NCBI GenBank assembly: GCA_934454405.1
Contig: CAKSFN010000012.1
Coordinates: 17,945 to 81,944 of the forward strand
Length of the DNA stretch: 64,000 bases
Source: an uncultured Eubacteriales bacterium
Lineage (GTDB): Bacteria; Bacillota; Clostridia; Oscillospirales; UBA644
Direction: 5' to 3'
Of the stretch, positions 15,027 to 24,687 are shown piece after piece. The position numbers were made by a program, and so were the translations under genes. Position 1 is the first letter of the stretch, and every line of letters begins with the position of its first letter. Under the pieces are notes generated by a model. That model had not been told where the DNA came from, did no database searches, and was given only the letters and a program-made list of their open reading frames with translations.

Positions 15027-16607
15027 TCAGAATTTAAGCATTGATTCGTCCCACATCGACGGAGTCTCAACGCCGAGAAGCTCCGTAACGGTCGCGGCGA
15101 CGTTGGAAAGCCCGAAGCTGCCGTCCTTGAGTTCATGCTCGGAGGTCGGGTCATAAACTATGAACGGAACGGGATTGAGTGTGTGCGAGGTCTTCGGTTT
15201 CGGAGCCTGTCCCTCTTTTGCCTTTTCATACATTTCATCGGCATTGCCGTGGTCGGCGGTCACAAGAAGCACGCAACCGGTGTCGTCAACGGCTTTTTTA
15301 ACTCTTGCAAGGCACAGGTCAACAGTCTCCACCGCGATTTTCGCCGCGGCAAAAACGCCTGTATGCCCCACCATATCGCCGTTCGGGTAATTGCAGCGGA
15401 TAAAGCCGTATTTGCCCGAATAGATTGCTTCTATAAGTTTATCCGTGACCTCTGCGGCTTTCATCCACGGACGCTGCTCGAACGGAACGGTATCGGAATC
15501 GACCTCGTCGTAGTCTTCAAGTTCTTCGGAGAATTTTTCGCTTCTGTTTCCGTTCCAGAAGTAAGTAACATGACCGTATTTCTGTGTTTCGGAAACGGCA
15601 TACTCTTTGATTCCGGCCTTTACAAGAGCCTCCGTAAGAGTGTTCTTTATTGCGGGAGGCGCCACGAGGAAGTTTTCGGGAATCTTTAAGTCGCCGTCGT
15701 ACTGAAGCATTCCAGCATAAAGTGTTTTCGGAACGCGGACACGGTCGAACCTGTCAAAGTCAGCCCCCTCGGTAAACGCACGGCTGATCTCTATCGAGCG
15801 GTCGCCCCTGAAATTGAAAAATACAACGGAATCTCCGTCCTCAACGGTTCCGACGGGCTTGCCGTTTTCGGCAATAACGAACGGGGGAAGATCCTGATCA
15901 ATCGCGCCTGTTTCGGAGCGCAGAGTTTCATAAGCCTCCGCCGCGGACGCAAACTGCCTGCCCTGCCCGAGAACGTGTGTTTCCCAGCCGAGCTTTACCA
16001 TATCCCAGTTTGCTTCATATCTGTCCATGGTTATCTTCATTCTGCCGCCGCCGGAAGCGATTCTGCCGTCAAAATCCGCATCGTTCAGTTCCGCAAGCTT
16101 CGCTTCAAGCTCGTTAATATACTTCATCGCGCTTGTTGCGGGAACGTCTCTGCCATCCAAAAGGATATGCACGCGGCATTTGTGTACGCCGTCCTTCTTT
16201 GCGCGGGAGAGCATATCAAGCAGATGATTTATGTGAGAGTGCACGTTGCCGTCGCTGAGGAGCCCGAGAAAATGAAGTGTCGAATTGTTGTTTTTGCAGT
16301 TTTCGACAAGCCTTTTCCATACATCGGACGTATACATACTTCCGCTTTCTATAGATTCGTTGACCAGCTTCGCGCCCTGAGAATAAACCTGACCGCAGCC
16401 GAGCGCGTTATGCCCGACTTCGCTGTTGCCCATATCGTCGTCCGTCGGAAGTCCGACAGCGGTGCCGTGGGCTTTGATTTTTGTCCACGGACAGGACGCC
16501 GTAAAAGCGTCAAGCGTCGGCTTATATGCCGCAGCGACCGCATTTCCGTATTCTTTGTCCGAGATACCTACGCCGTCCATAACGACGAGCACAACTTTTT
16601 TGTTCAT
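15027..16607 (-). CDS. gpmI: 2,3-bisphosphoglycerate-independent phosphoglycerate mutase
   Basis: The 526-residue enzyme interconverts 3- and 2-phosphoglycerate in glycolysis with two Mn ions and a phosphoserine intermediate. VVMDGVGISD near residue 9 holds the first metal Asp, GNSEVGH gives the catalytic Ser 62, NVHSHINHLL and LLDGRDV shape the substrate site, RGDRSIEISRAF is the conserved arginine loop, and VTADHGNADEM supplies metal ligands near residue 455. The length fits the family. With gapA and pckG it covers lower glycolysis and gluconeogenesis in the window. Confidence 0.95.
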   Translation of the reverse strand: MNKKVVLVVMDGVGISDKEYGNAVAAAYKPTLDAFTASCPWTKIKAHGTAVGLPTDDDMGNSEVGHNALGCGQVYSQGAKLVNESIESGSMYTSDVWKRLVENCKNNNSTLHFLGLLSDGNVHSHINHLLDMLSRAKKDGVHKCRVHILLDGRDVPATSAMKYINELEAKLAELNDADFDGRIASGGGRMKITMDRYEANWDMVKLGWETHVLGQGRQFASAAEAYETLRSETGAIDQDLPPFVIAENGKPVGTVEDGDSVVFFNFRGDRSIEISRAFTEGADFDRFDRVRVPKTLYAGMLQYDGDLKIPENFLVAPPAIKNTLTEALVKAGIKEYAVSETQKYGHVTYFWNGNRSEKFSEELEDYDEVDSDTVPFEQRPWMKAAEVTDKLIEAIYSGKYGFIRCNYPNGDMVGHTGVFAAAKIAVETVDLCLARVKKAVDDTGCVLLVTADHGNADEMYEKAKEGQAPKPKTSHTLNPVPFIVYDPTSEHELKDGSFGLSNVAATVTELLGVETPSMWDESMLKF

Positions 16608-16631
16608 ATATAAAACTCTCCTTACTGAAAA

Positions 16632-17351
16632 TCAAAATAAAATGTCTTCGCAAAAAAAGGTGAAGCAGACAAGGCTCTCCGCGTCCGGGGCTTGAGCGAG
16701 AACGTGAAGCTCATAGCCGCCGCGGACGGGATAAAGCTCGTCGTAAAGCCATACGCAGCCCTCGAACGGAGCTTCTTTTTCAAGTATTTTCACACCTTTC
16801 AGCGTGACGGAGGACTTTGCCGCGAAGCTTTGGGAAATATCAAAATCGAGCCGCAGATCGCCGTTCTGCATTTTTGCGGAGGTTATAACGGCGTCGTGGA
16901 AGCCGAGATTATCGTCAATCTCGGACGGAATATCGACCGAATTATAATAGTCCTCGTATTCCTTCAGCGTCCGGTCGACTTTTTTTTGAGCATCGTCGCA
17001 ATAGACGCGCAGTTTTTTATGCACGGACGGCGTCGCCTTGTTGAGAGCGAAAACGCGCATATCCGCAACCTCGGCAAGAATATCCTTCGGAATTACGGCG
17101 GAAAGCTCCTTTATCCGCTCGTCAAGAGCGCGCAGATAATCGGTTTCGTATTCGCCGATGTCTATTTCAACGTCCTCGTCGGACATTTTTGCAAGCTCGT
17201 CCCGAAGCGCAAGGCTTTCGCCGAGACGCTGACGCAGAACCTCGTTATAATAGTCCTCGTCCTTCGCCGCGGCGCGTTCGTCGTCTTCAAGCAGCTCCGC
17301 AAGAAATGTTTTAAGGCAGAGCGCGTACCATTCTTTCGTGAAATATTTCAC
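16632..17351 (-). CDS. DUF4085-like protein
   Basis: The GTG at 17351 is chosen because GGAGGG precedes it and because it directly follows the upstream gene's stop; longer in-frame readings overlap that gene. The 239-residue soluble protein starts MKYFTKEWYALCLKTFL, the hallmark opening of DUF4085 proteins. Residues about 20-150 are helical and charged; the rest (NLGFHDAVITSAKMQNGDLR, FEGCVWLYDELYPVRGGYEL) looks like a small beta domain. No function is established. It is last in an operon with a membrane protein and a TtcA-like enzyme. Confidence 0.75.
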   Translation of the reverse strand: MKYFTKEWYALCLKTFLAELLEDDERAAAKDEDYYNEVLRQRLGESLALRDELAKMSDEDVEIDIGEYETDYLRALDERIKELSAVIPKDILAEVADMRVFALNKATPSVHKKLRVYCDDAQKKVDRTLKEYEDYYNSVDIPSEIDDNLGFHDAVITSAKMQNGDLRLDFDISQSFAAKSSVTLKGVKILEKEAPFEGCVWLYDELYPVRGGYELHVLAQAPDAESLVCFTFFCEDILF

Positions 17352-17353
17352 GC

Positions 17354-17734
17354 TCAATCCCCCTCCCTGCGTTTTTTCAAAAGCATAACGAGAGGTCCGA
17401 CAACGGCAAGCACGACAAGGCTTATAACAAACATAACCGTCAGCACGGGCCACATTTCTTCGTCGGCGGCGCCCGTTACAAAGTATTGACCGACATAAAC
17501 ACCGTAAACAAGCATCATACAAACAAGAATTTTAACCAGATCGAAGGCACGAAAGCCGTAGGGTGAATAAAACTTGATTATCAGAATCACGGTTTCATAT
17601 CCCGCAACGGTCACAAACATATTTATTACGGCGAGCGTCTGATTTTTTGTTATGTAAACAAGCAGGCACAGAATAAAGGCCGACAGACACGGCAGCAGAT
17701 ACAGAAAATCAAGTTTTGAAAACAATTTTTTCAT
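17354..17734 (-). CDS. small four-helix membrane protein
   Basis: ATG 17734 (GGAG 8 bp upstream) overlaps the stop of the TtcA-like gene. The 126-residue product has four membrane segments, residues about 8-28, 35-55, 68-88 and 99-118, and a basic tail (KKRREGD). No family is recognised. The tight spacing with its neighbours indicates cotranscription. Confidence 0.65.
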   Translation of the reverse strand: MKKLFSKLDFLYLLPCLSAFILCLLVYITKNQTLAVINMFVTVAGYETVILIIKFYSPYGFRAFDLVKILVCMMLVYGVYVGQYFVTGAADEEMWPVLTVMFVISLVVLAVVGPLVMLLKKRREGD

Positions 17735-18498
17735 TTGCAAATCTCCTCGGATGCGAGCATAATCCCGTCAGGATCGGCGTTATGCGAGCTGTTGAATATG
17801 TTTTGGGAAATTTTCGGACAGGTCTTTTCGAGCCGCGCGATAAGAGCCTTTATCTCGGCACGCTTGGAAAGATGCTCGTCTTCGGCGGCATTTTCCGTAA
17901 AACGGCAGGCGCAGCGTAAAAAACGCAGACCGTTTTCATCTCTCCACCTGATTATATCTCTTTCACGGATAAGATATAACGGGCGAATGAGCCGCATACC
18001 CTCAAAATTCACGGAATCCACCTGCGGAAGCATCGTTTGATACTGCCCGCTGTAAAGAACGGAAAGAAGCACCGTTTCGACAACGTCGTCAAAATGATGA
18101 CCGAGTGCTATTTTGTTGCAGCCGGCTTCTTTCGCCTTTCTGTAAAGCCAGCCGCGGCGCATTCTTGCGCAAAGATAGCACGGGGACTTTTCTATTCTGA
18201 CAACCGAATCGAATATTCGTGTTTCAAAAATATCAAGAGGTATTCCGAGCTTTTCGGCGTTCTTTTCTATCATTTTTCTGTTTTCCGCGTTATACCCCGG
18301 ATCCATGCAGATATACCGAACGGAAACATCCGTGTTCTCCGACGCGTACCGCTTGAAAAGAAGCGACGCAAGCATTGAGTCCTTTCCGCCCGAAACGCAG
18401 ACGGCGATACGGTCGCCCCGTTCAACAAGGCGGTACTTATCGACGGCGGACAGGAACGCCGAATACATATCCTCAAAAAGCCGTTCGTCTGCCGGCAT
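17731..18498 (-). CDS. TtcA-like PP-loop ATPase (tRNA thiolation family)
   Basis: Start at 18498 (GGAGG 7 bp upstream) gives 255 residues. CVSGGKDSMLA at about residue 36 is the PP-loop that adenylates the target base. SPCYLCARMRRG (CxxC) and a later CAC supply Cys residues that hold a [4Fe-4S] cluster in TtcA. GHHFDDVVETVLLSVLYSG is another conserved family block. TtcA makes 2-thiocytidine at position 32 of tRNA; this protein could do that or a related thiolation. It heads an operon with two unknown genes, an unusual setting. Confidence 0.82.
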   Translation of the reverse strand: MPADERLFEDMYSAFLSAVDKYRLVERGDRIAVCVSGGKDSMLASLLFKRYASENTDVSVRYICMDPGYNAENRKMIEKNAEKLGIPLDIFETRIFDSVVRIEKSPCYLCARMRRGWLYRKAKEAGCNKIALGHHFDDVVETVLLSVLYSGQYQTMLPQVDSVNFEGMRLIRPLYLIRERDIIRWRDENGLRFLRCACRFTENAAEDEHLSKRAEIKALIARLEKTCPKISQNIFNSSHNADPDGIMLASEEICK

Positions 18499-18553
18499 AT
18501 CAAGACCTCCGCCCCATATCTTCAAAAAAAGACGCTTATTTCTTCAAAAAAGA

Positions 18554-18582
18554 GGGGCGTTCATAAATTTCATGAACGCCCC
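18554..18582 (-). terminator. terminator of the 928-aa membrane protein gene
   Basis: GGGGCGTTCAT and ATGAACGCCCC form an 11-bp stem; on the minus strand it is followed by CTCTTTTTTG. It lies 42 bp after the stop at 18624. Confidence 0.8.
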
Positions 18583-18623
18583 GTTTTATTCTCTTTTACG
18601 CAGAGACGTTCAGGCGCAAAGCA

Positions 18624-21410
18624 TTACCACGCATTTTCGTCTTCGTCGTCGGAGCGAACGATCTTGGTGAAGTCGATGGTTCCGTCGTCTCTCTCCCACG
18701 GATTTTCGCGCCGTCTGCGCTCGTCTTCGTCCTCCGCGAATATGTCCGCGCCGGGCGTGCCCTTGGTTCTGCCCGAATTGAGGTCGTCCTCCGCAATATC
18801 AAGCGCGGACGCATATTTGCCCGTTTTGCCGAGCGTTACCCTGCGCGTTGCAACCCTGAGTTTTTCTTCCCTCTTGACCTTGAGGTTGTCCGAAATAAGA
18901 ATGGCGCTGTAAACAACGATAAGGAAGAATACGGCGGGAATTACGATATACCAGAAAAGATTCTGCGCTTCGGGTATCGAATCGTTCGGGTCGTAGCCTT
19001 CGAGCGCGGCGTCGAGGTCGGTCTCTTCAAGGGTGATTATATAGTAGTCGTATTCGCCGTTCAGCGTAACGCTCATATTTCCCGAGCTGTCGGAAACGGT
19101 CTTGTCGGGATTGAGAAGAGCGCCCTTCATTCCGACGTTTCCGTCGCGTCTGATGCCGTATGCCTTGTAAACGGTGTTTTCGCGAATAAGCTTAAGGGTT
19201 GCCGTCAGCGGTGAGCCGTCTGCGCTTTTGGCATAAACAACAAACCTTGACGCGGTTTCGTTGTTGACGCCCGAGCCGAGCGCGTAAACGGCGATGGTTC
19301 CGTTGACGCTTGCGCCGGAGGCGGTAACCTTGATGTTTCTGTATTCCTTTTCAGTCGAGCTTCCGTAATAATATCTGCTGAGATAAGCGGTATACGCGCT
19401 GTTGAGCGTCTCGTCCGAAAGGTCGCCCGTCGCAAGGAAATAACGCGTTCCGAAGCCGATGACGGAATTGTTGTTTTCGTTATAAAAAAGTCTGCCGTTA
19501 TCCGTTATAAGAAGTCCGTCGGAGGAAAAGCATCCGATGTCCGAAGAATTCTCCGCATTTCTGTAAGAAGTGAAGCCGAGACGGTCAAGAGCCGTTGCAA
19601 GCTGCTGCGAACTTTCGAGCATACCGTCCGGAACGATTGCCTTGCCCTCTCCGAAATAAACATCTACGCCGTCAAGGTCTTCAATAACACGGTCGCGGGT
19701 GCTGAGAAGCCCCTGATCGTTATACCATTCCTGCTTGTTCATAAAGCTTTCGGCAAAAGACGCGTTCTGATAAGGATAGAACGCCTGAATTATCGCCTTT
19801 GTGCCCGTCTCCTTGTTCGAATTTGCGCCGATATAGGAGCCCGACGAGGTGTTACCGGAGGATATGACGACCTTAAAGCCTCTGTTTGCGGTATATTCGG
19901 TGTCAAAGAACACATTTTCCGTTTTTGCTATCAAAGCCGACGCGAGCATTGAATTTTTGAAGCGCCCGAAATCCATAACCGTGTCGTAGCCCGAATAAGC
20001 GATGCCGAAGGTCGAACCGTAGGACGCCGCAACGGCGGTGTGACGGAAAAGAGTCGCCATAAAGCCGCTGTTATCCCAAAGAATCGCGTTTTTATTCACG
20101 GCGCTTTCATCCGTGTCGGAATAATCGCCGACAACAAAAGCATCCCACCCCTGATAGCTTGCGTAAGAAACCAGCGATATGAAATTGCTTATAAACTCGG
20201 AATCGGAAGTCTTCGCGGCGTTTTCGTCGGACGAAACGGCGGAAGTATTCCATGCCGCGATATACGGCTTATCCTCAACCGTGCCGAGAGCCGCCTGCGC
20301 AACCGCATCTTTGACCGTCATACCGGAGGTGAAATCAAAATCGCCTCTCGTTGCGTCGCCGCTTCCGCTGATGCGGACGTTGAACGCGGTGGAGTCATTA
20401 TCGGAAAGAATCACGGGCGAATTATATCCGCACGATCTGATAAGAGCTTTTATCGAATCAAACTGAGATTGAACGTATGAAATAAGAAATCTGCCGAAGT
20501 CCGCCTCGCGCTGACGCCCTACACTTTCTTCGGTGTAAAGCGTATAAACGGGAGAGGTCGGCGGCAATACCGTGCCCCTTTTCGCGTTTTCGTCCTCACC
20601 GAGAATGCATTCTCCGTTTTTGTCAAGCCAGACGCCGCGGATAACGTCCGTTGAATTGTAGTTTTTCGTCAGCCATTCGTTGAAGTTTGAACGAAGGTCG
20701 GCATAGCAGACCGCGTCGGCGCCGACGTCGAGATCGGAGCAGTACGTCACAAAAGCTATCGTCGTATCGCTTCCGTATGTAACGGTTATGTTGTCGTCGC
20801 TTCTGACGGCGTTTTTCGTTCCGAAAAATCTTTTGATGAACGCCTGTGCGCGACGCACCGTTTCTTTGTCAAGCACCGCGGCGCCGCGGCTTTCCTTGTT
20901 GACCTTGAGCGACGAGGTCGAAAAAAGACCTATGCCCGCATACATATTGGCATTGTAAAGTTCGGCGAGAAACTCGCTGAACGCGGAGAAGTTGGAAGAG
21001 TTTTTCAATACGGAATAAACATCGTCCACAACAACGAGGTTATAGCCGTGAGACGCAAGCTCCGCAACCATGGATTTCAGCTTTTCGCCGGTCGGGATGC
21101 CTTCCTTTGCTATATCGTAGCGAATTCCGAAAAAGCGGATATCGCTCTTGTTTCCGTCGAGATTTACAACAAAATTCCCGGAATCGGAGTCAATGTAACC
21201 GCGGTCGCCGTAAGTCTTCGTAATAAGATTTGTATAATCGAAGAAATTCGGGTTTGTGCCCGACGCGCCGCTGTCGTTGTATATGATGTTTCCGTCTTCC
21301 GCGCTGCCCGAGGCATCCGCAAAAAACGGAAGACTTGCGGAAAAAATCACCGCGGCGGTCAATCCGCAGGCGAGAATTCCCGAAAACTTTTTCCTTGCTT
21401 TTGATGTCAT
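18624..21410 (-). CDS. large extracellular membrane-anchored protein, hydrolase-like fold possible
   Basis: A 928-residue protein with a signal peptide (residues 1-33), about 790 extracellular residues, one membrane helix near 832-852 (LFWYIVIPAVFFLIVVYSAI) and a cytoplasmic tail of about 75 residues, basic then strongly acidic, ending DEDENAW. The first 400 residues have TIM-barrel-like features seen in glycoside hydrolases (SHGYNLVVVDDVYSVL, DFGRFLISYVQ, WDAFVVGDYSD), but I cannot place catalytic acids or name a family. The promoter lies at 21485-21513 on the minus strand. It could be a surface glycan-binding or degrading protein; the long charged tail is odd for that. Confidence 0.7.
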   Translation of the reverse strand: MTSKARKKFSGILACGLTAAVIFSASLPFFADASGSAEDGNIIYNDSGASGTNPNFFDYTNLITKTYGDRGYIDSDSGNFVVNLDGNKSDIRFFGIRYDIAKEGIPTGEKLKSMVAELASHGYNLVVVDDVYSVLKNSSNFSAFSEFLAELYNANMYAGIGLFSTSSLKVNKESRGAAVLDKETVRRAQAFIKRFFGTKNAVRSDDNITVTYGSDTTIAFVTYCSDLDVGADAVCYADLRSNFNEWLTKNYNSTDVIRGVWLDKNGECILGEDENAKRGTVLPPTSPVYTLYTEESVGRQREADFGRFLISYVQSQFDSIKALIRSCGYNSPVILSDNDSTAFNVRISGSGDATRGDFDFTSGMTVKDAVAQAALGTVEDKPYIAAWNTSAVSSDENAAKTSDSEFISNFISLVSYASYQGWDAFVVGDYSDTDESAVNKNAILWDNSGFMATLFRHTAVAASYGSTFGIAYSGYDTVMDFGRFKNSMLASALIAKTENVFFDTEYTANRGFKVVISSGNTSSGSYIGANSNKETGTKAIIQAFYPYQNASFAESFMNKQEWYNDQGLLSTRDRVIEDLDGVDVYFGEGKAIVPDGMLESSQQLATALDRLGFTSYRNAENSSDIGCFSSDGLLITDNGRLFYNENNNSVIGFGTRYFLATGDLSDETLNSAYTAYLSRYYYGSSTEKEYRNIKVTASGASVNGTIAVYALGSGVNNETASRFVVYAKSADGSPLTATLKLIRENTVYKAYGIRRDGNVGMKGALLNPDKTVSDSSGNMSVTLNGEYDYYIITLEETDLDAALEGYDPNDSIPEAQNLFWYIVIPAVFFLIVVYSAILISDNLKVKREEKLRVATRRVTLGKTGKYASALDIAEDDLNSGRTKGTPGADIFAEDEDERRRRENPWERDDGTIDFTKIVRSDDEDENAW

Positions 21411-21484
21411 TGAAAACTCTCCTATCCGAATTCCGCCGAGCTGTATCGGCGAATAAAAGCGATCAAGCCGAAATCATCTTTAAT

Positions 21485-21513
21485 ATTATACAACACAATC
21501 CTCTGTTTTGCAA
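21485..21513 (-). promoter_or_regulatory. promoter of the 928-aa membrane protein gene
   Basis: On the minus strand TTGCAA (21508-21513), 17-bp spacer, TATAAT (21485-21490), 75 bp upstream of the start. Confidence 0.65.
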
Positions 21514-21605
21514 GCCTTGAACAACGACTTTTTCGTGATTTTTGCGAAACTTTTTGAGAACTCAAACCAAAATGCAAGCAATATCGGACAAAAATAAGAA
21601 ATGTA

Positions 21606-21634
21606 TTGCAAAAACCGCGTTGCTATGCTATAAT
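21606..21634 (+). promoter_or_regulatory. promoter of lon operon
   Basis: TTGCAA (21606-21611), 17-bp spacer, TATAAT (21629-21634), 51 bp upstream of the lon ATG. I see no CIRCE or CtsR-type operator in this stretch. Confidence 0.7.
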
Positions 21635-21684
21635 AAAGCGTAATGATATACAACCTGTCCCGACAGGACAATATCGGAGGAAAA

Positions 21685-24045
21685 ATGGCTCAACAAAAAG
21701 AAAACAACACGCAGGAGATCGCCGAAAAGGACGCACTGATAAGCCTTCCGCTGCTTGCGCTCAGAAATGTTGTGGCGATCCCCAACGCAATAATTCATAT
21801 AGATGTCGGAAGAAAAAATTCCGTTGCCGCCGCAAAATACGCGTTCACGGAAGGGTCTGACATCATTCTCGTCGCGCAGAAAAACGCGACGGAGGACACG
21901 GTTGACAGACGCAACCTTTTCAAAACAGGTACCGTTGCGACCGTTCGCCAGATAGTCAAAACGGGAAAAGACGAGGTACGCGTCGTTTTCGACTGCAAGT
22001 GCCGCGGATGCATCGGCAGCCGCCTGACGGAGAAAAATTCCGTCATTTTTGCGGACACCCTTTACATAAAAGAAGAGAAGATTGACGAATACGCTTCCGA
22101 AAAAGCCGCCGCGACCCTTGAAAAGATAAGAGAAACATTTGAAAAGGTTACCGCGGATATGGACGATCTCTCGCCCGAGGTCATGCTTTTTGTTAAGACA
22201 GGCACGAAGCTGGGCGAGGTCGAGGACTACATCGCGGAGAATTTTCCGTTCAGATTCAAGGAAAAACAGGAAATTCTGGGAACGATCGATCAGTTTGAAA
22301 GAGCGGAAAAGATTATCGCGTTTCTTTTAAGGGCAGATGAAATCAGGGAAACGGAGCTTGAGATCATGCGGAAGGTTCATATCCGCATGGAGAAGCATCA
22401 GTCCGATTTCTTCCTCAGAGAACAGCTGAAAGCCATAAAGGAAGAGCTCGGCGAAAGCGACGAGTATTACGACGAAGACGATGATCTTTACGACCTTCTC
22501 GACAAGTCGAAAATGCCCGACGAATGCTTTTCGTCGCTGGTAAAAGAAGTTAAAAAATACTACAAGACGCCGATAGGCTCGCAGGAAGCCGCGGTTATAA
22601 GAACGTATATAGAGTCCTGTCTTGAAATTCCGTGGGGCAAGTATTCAAAAGAGTCCGTTGACATCAAAAAAGCTCGCGACATACTCGAAAAAGAGCATTT
22701 CGGGCTTGAAAAGGTCAAGGAAAGGATACTTGAAACCATCGCGGTCAGACAAAGATTTCCCAACCATAAGGGACAGATACTCTGCCTTGTGGGGCCTCCG
22801 GGAACGGGCAAAACATCGGTTGCGCAGAGCGTTGCGAAGGCTTTGCACAGAAAATTCGTCCGCATTTCTCTCGGAGGGATAAACGACGAAAATGAAATCA
22901 GAGGTCACAGACGCACTTATGTGGCGTCCATGCCCGGTAAAATAATCGCCGGAATAAAAGAAGCGGGAACGATGAATCCGCTTATGCTGCTTGACGAGGT
23001 GGATAAGCTCGGCTCGGACAGACGGGGCGACCCTGCGGCGGCGCTGCTCGAAGTGCTTGACCCCGAGCAGAACAAGACGTTCAAAGACCACTATATCGAT
23101 CTTCCCGTCGATCTTTCCGACGTGTTCTTTATCACCACGGCAAACGACGCGGCGGAGATCCCCGCTCCCCTGCTTGACAGAATGGACGTTATCGAGCTGA
23201 CGAGCTATACTTACGAGGAAAAGCTGCAGATCGCAAAGAAACATCTTGTGCCGAAACAGCTTGCGCGGCACGGGCTGAAAGCCTCGGAGCTTAAAATCGA
23301 CGCGTCCGCGCTCAACGAGCTGATAATGTTCTATACCCGTGAGGCCGGCGTGAGAGGGCTTGAAAAGCAGATAGCGGCGCTTTGCCGAAAAGCGACAAAA
23401 AAAATGATAGAGGAAGACTGCCCGAAGGTCGTTATATCAAAGAAAAACATCGCGGAATATCTCGGGGCGAGAAAAGTTATACAGGACAGGATTCCGAGCA
23501 AGGACAGAACAGGCGTTGTTACGGGGCTTGCCTTCACTTCCGTCGGCGGCGAGATAATGCCGCTTGAAGTCAATGTTATGGAGGGCACGGGCAAGATAGA
23601 GCTGACCGGCTCTCTGGGCGACGTTATGAAAGAAAGCGCGAAGGCGGCGATAAGTTATATCCGCAGCAACGCGTCCTCTCTCGGTGTCAGCCCGACGTTC
23701 TACAAAGACAAAGATATCCATATCCACGCGCCCGAAGGTGCCGTTCCGAAAGACGGTCCGAGCGCGGGTTGCGCGATGGCGACGGCGCTTTACAGTCAGC
23801 TTTCGTCAAAACCCGTCAGAAACGACGTTGCAATGACGGGAGAAATAACGATCAGAGGCGACGTGCTTGCGATAGGCGGTCTTAAAGAAAAGACAATGGC
23901 TGCGTACAAGGCGGGCGTTAAAACGGTCATCGTGCCGAAGGACAACAAACCCGATATATCCGAAATCGCGCAGGTCGTTCGCGACAATGTTGATTTTGTT
24001 TACGCCGACTCCGTAAAAGACGTTTTCGCGACGGCGCTGAGGTGA
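21685..24045 (+). CDS. lon: ATP-dependent protease Lon
   Basis: ATG 21685 (ATCGGAGGAAAA) gives 786 residues. Domains in order: N-terminal substrate-binding domain (LPLLALRNVVAIPNAIIHID), a helical region, an AAA+ module with Walker A GPPGTGKT at about 370-377 and Walker B LLDEVDKLG, and a Ser-Lys protease domain with PKDGPSAGCAM (Ser 693) and GGLKEKTMAA (Lys 734). It degrades damaged and selected regulatory proteins in the cytoplasm. As in many Firmicutes the next gene is engB (ysxC), 4 bp downstream. Confidence 0.97.
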   Translation: MAQQKENNTQEIAEKDALISLPLLALRNVVAIPNAIIHIDVGRKNSVAAAKYAFTEGSDIILVAQKNATEDTVDRRNLFKTGTVATVRQIVKTGKDEVRVVFDCKCRGCIGSRLTEKNSVIFADTLYIKEEKIDEYASEKAAATLEKIRETFEKVTADMDDLSPEVMLFVKTGTKLGEVEDYIAENFPFRFKEKQEILGTIDQFERAEKIIAFLLRADEIRETELEIMRKVHIRMEKHQSDFFLREQLKAIKEELGESDEYYDEDDDLYDLLDKSKMPDECFSSLVKEVKKYYKTPIGSQEAAVIRTYIESCLEIPWGKYSKESVDIKKARDILEKEHFGLEKVKERILETIAVRQRFPNHKGQILCLVGPPGTGKTSVAQSVAKALHRKFVRISLGGINDENEIRGHRRTYVASMPGKIIAGIKEAGTMNPLMLLDEVDKLGSDRRGDPAAALLEVLDPEQNKTFKDHYIDLPVDLSDVFFITTANDAAEIPAPLLDRMDVIELTSYTYEEKLQIAKKHLVPKQLARHGLKASELKIDASALNELIMFYTREAGVRGLEKQIAALCRKATKKMIEEDCPKVVISKKNIAEYLGARKVIQDRIPSKDRTGVVTGLAFTSVGGEIMPLEVNVMEGTGKIELTGSLGDVMKESAKAAISYIRSNASSLGVSPTFYKDKDIHIHAPEGAVPKDGPSAGCAMATALYSQLSSKPVRNDVAMTGEITIRGDVLAIGGLKEKTMAAYKAGVKTVIVPKDNKPDISEIAQVVRDNVDFVYADSVKDVFATALR

Positions 24046-24049
24046 ATAT

Positions 24050-24661
24050 ATGGCTCTCAATTTTCAGAAAGCGGAATTTCTCGACAGCTGTTTCGACGTT
24101 CGGAAAATGAAGCTCCCGAAAAAGCCGGAGATAGTTTTCGTCGGACGTTCGAATGTCGGAAAATCCTCGATGATAAATGCGGTGCTCGGCAGGAAAGCCC
24201 TTGCGAGAACCTCGTCCACGCCGGGCAAAACGGTCAGCGTCAATTTTTACGGAATAGACGACAAGGTCTTCCTTACCGACCTGCCGGGCTACGGCTACGC
24301 GCAGCGCTCGAAAGAACAGCGTCGGAACTGGGGCAGTCTGATAGAAAGCTATCTGACGCTTAAAGACAGGGACATACGCCTTGTCTGCATGCTGACGGAC
24401 GCGCGGCACGACCCGACGAAGGACGACCTTTTGATGTACGATTATTTGATGAGTACCGAGTTTTTGTTTTGCGTTGTTGCGACAAAATGCGATAAGCTCA
24501 ACAAAACCGACGTCGAAAAAAGAAGAAAATACCTCGCCGAAAGATTCGGGGCGGAGCCCGTTATGTTTTCCGCGCAGACAAAGGCGGGGGTCGAACAGCT
24601 GCGGCAGATAATCGAGGACGTGACGGCGCCCGAAGATGAGGAAGAAAACGCAGAGGCGTGA
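24050..24661 (+). CDS. ysxC: ribosome biogenesis GTPase EngB/YsxC
   Basis: A 203-residue TRAFAC-class GTPase involved in 50S subunit assembly. G1 GRSNVGKSS at about residue 32, G2 near SSTPGKTVSVN, G3 DLPGYGYA and G4 TKCDK are all present. The C-terminal end is acidic (APEDEEENAEA). It lies directly behind lon, the usual arrangement, with GAGGTGAATAT as RBS. Confidence 0.95.
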   Translation: MALNFQKAEFLDSCFDVRKMKLPKKPEIVFVGRSNVGKSSMINAVLGRKALARTSSTPGKTVSVNFYGIDDKVFLTDLPGYGYAQRSKEQRRNWGSLIESYLTLKDRDIRLVCMLTDARHDPTKDDLLMYDYLMSTEFLFCVVATKCDKLNKTDVEKRRKYLAERFGAEPVMFSAQTKAGVEQLRQIIEDVTAPEDEEENAEA

Positions 24662-24687
24662 CAGGGGCTTAAAAGGAAACGACAAAT

